From: Azorinus chamasolen
Taxonomy: Eukaryota > Mollusca > Bivalvia > Cardiida > Solecurtidae
Length of the DNA stretch: 64,000 nucleotides
NCBI GenBank assembly: GCA_963576725.1
Contig: OY755252.1
Coordinates: 50,675,394-50,739,393, forward strand
Direction: 5' to 3'
Positions 63,731 through 64,000 of this stretch are shown one piece after another. The first letter of the stretch is position 1. Each line of letters opens with the position of its first letter. The notes beneath the pieces are model-generated. The model did no database searches. It was not told the origin of the DNA and saw nothing but the letters and a program-made list of their open reading frames with translations. The translations under genes and the position numbers were made by a program.

Positions 63731-64000
63731 TCCCAATTAGACCTGAGACTCGATTAAATTTCGGCGTGTTTATCGGGATTGTTCGTAATACTCTGTGACC
63801 AAGCATAGCAAAGCAAAAGCCGGTAATAATCATGTTCCACGAGGATTGTACAGTAAACCCCCTCTAATGCGACCACTTAATGAATAAACATGACTGACTT
63901 TATAAGCAGATGGTTGCTTAATGCAGGACAAAAGTTATGCAGGAGCTTTCTGCATAACTTCCGCCCTGTATTAAGCTACCACCTGCCATTGCCACTGTGA
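63722..64000. repeat. Direct duplication, copy 2 (cut by window end)
   Basis: Near-identical to 63049-63330. Differences include AATTAG for AATTTG and a small deletion in the family C hairpin (near 63938). Confidence 0.75.
63851..64000. mobile_element. Family C element, truncated by window end
   Basis: Starts CAGTAAACCCCCTCTAATGC after TA (63849-63850). Its hairpin has lost one half of the apex relative to the copy at 63180. Confidence 0.7.

Overview
The window is AT-rich eukaryotic DNA of the kind found in bivalve mollusc genomes. It has no operons, no bacterial-style genes and almost no open frames beyond repeats. It does have hundreds of dispersed and tandem repeats, retrotransposon remnants, and one exon with consensus splice sites whose product matches innexins, a family of invertebrate gap-junction proteins. 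Bivalve is inferred from repeat style (CTGT/CCGT-linked repeats, a pearl/HINE-like element with ~146-bp units, short palindromic elements) and from the mollusc-like innexin; no species is claimed.

Three families of short palindromic DNA elements dominate. Family A has TTAA or TTAA-like flanks, ends CCCTTT...AAAGGG, and a palindromic core starting GCAAACAGAGTAGACCC. Family B also has TTAA-like flanks, with ends near CCCTTATC...GATAAGGG and a core starting CAAACAGCTTGGATCC. The A and B half-cores align at 22 of 29 positions, so I treat them as sister families; TTAA flanks with CCC...GGG ends resemble the piggyBac superfamily. Family C has TA flanks and ends CAGTARAACCT...AGGTTYTACTG, as in pogo/Tigger-type Tc1/mariner elements, with a core around a TGCAGAAAGCTCC/GGAGCTTTCTGCA hairpin. 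About 30 A, 22 B and 8 C copies or pieces are listed.

Layout. 0-5.5 kb: A and C copies, two hairpins and a CTGT/CCGT-linked repeat. 5.6-7.65 kb: a broken DIRS-like retrotransposon on the minus strand. 8.35-8.62 kb: an AGT microsatellite. 9-20.5 kb: A and B copies interleaved with tandem arrays. 21.08-26.42 kb: a 5.3-kb satellite of 42/44-bp units between A copies. 27-33.25 kb: C, A and B copies and more arrays. 33.316-33.494 kb: the innexin exon. 34.85-35.59 kb: a foldback element carrying tRNA-like segments. 36-42.6 kb: A-derived arrays, a degenerate 12-bp array, B-derived arrays and a pearl/HINE-like element inside an A copy. 46.7-48.3 and 49.8-53.2 kb: two related, broken non-LTR retrotransposons. 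53-60.6 kb: B and A copies, a GC-rich block and a 502-bp foldback. 61.1-62.2 kb: a 44-bp array. 62.8-64 kb: nested inverted and direct duplications with tRNA-like segments and family C elements.

Main biological message: many tandem arrays here are built from pieces of family A or B, and several still sit inside elements with both ends and TTAA flanks. The window therefore looks like a set of snapshots of satellite arrays arising inside palindromic transposons. The only host gene evidence is one innexin exon; its partner exons were not recognised in the window.
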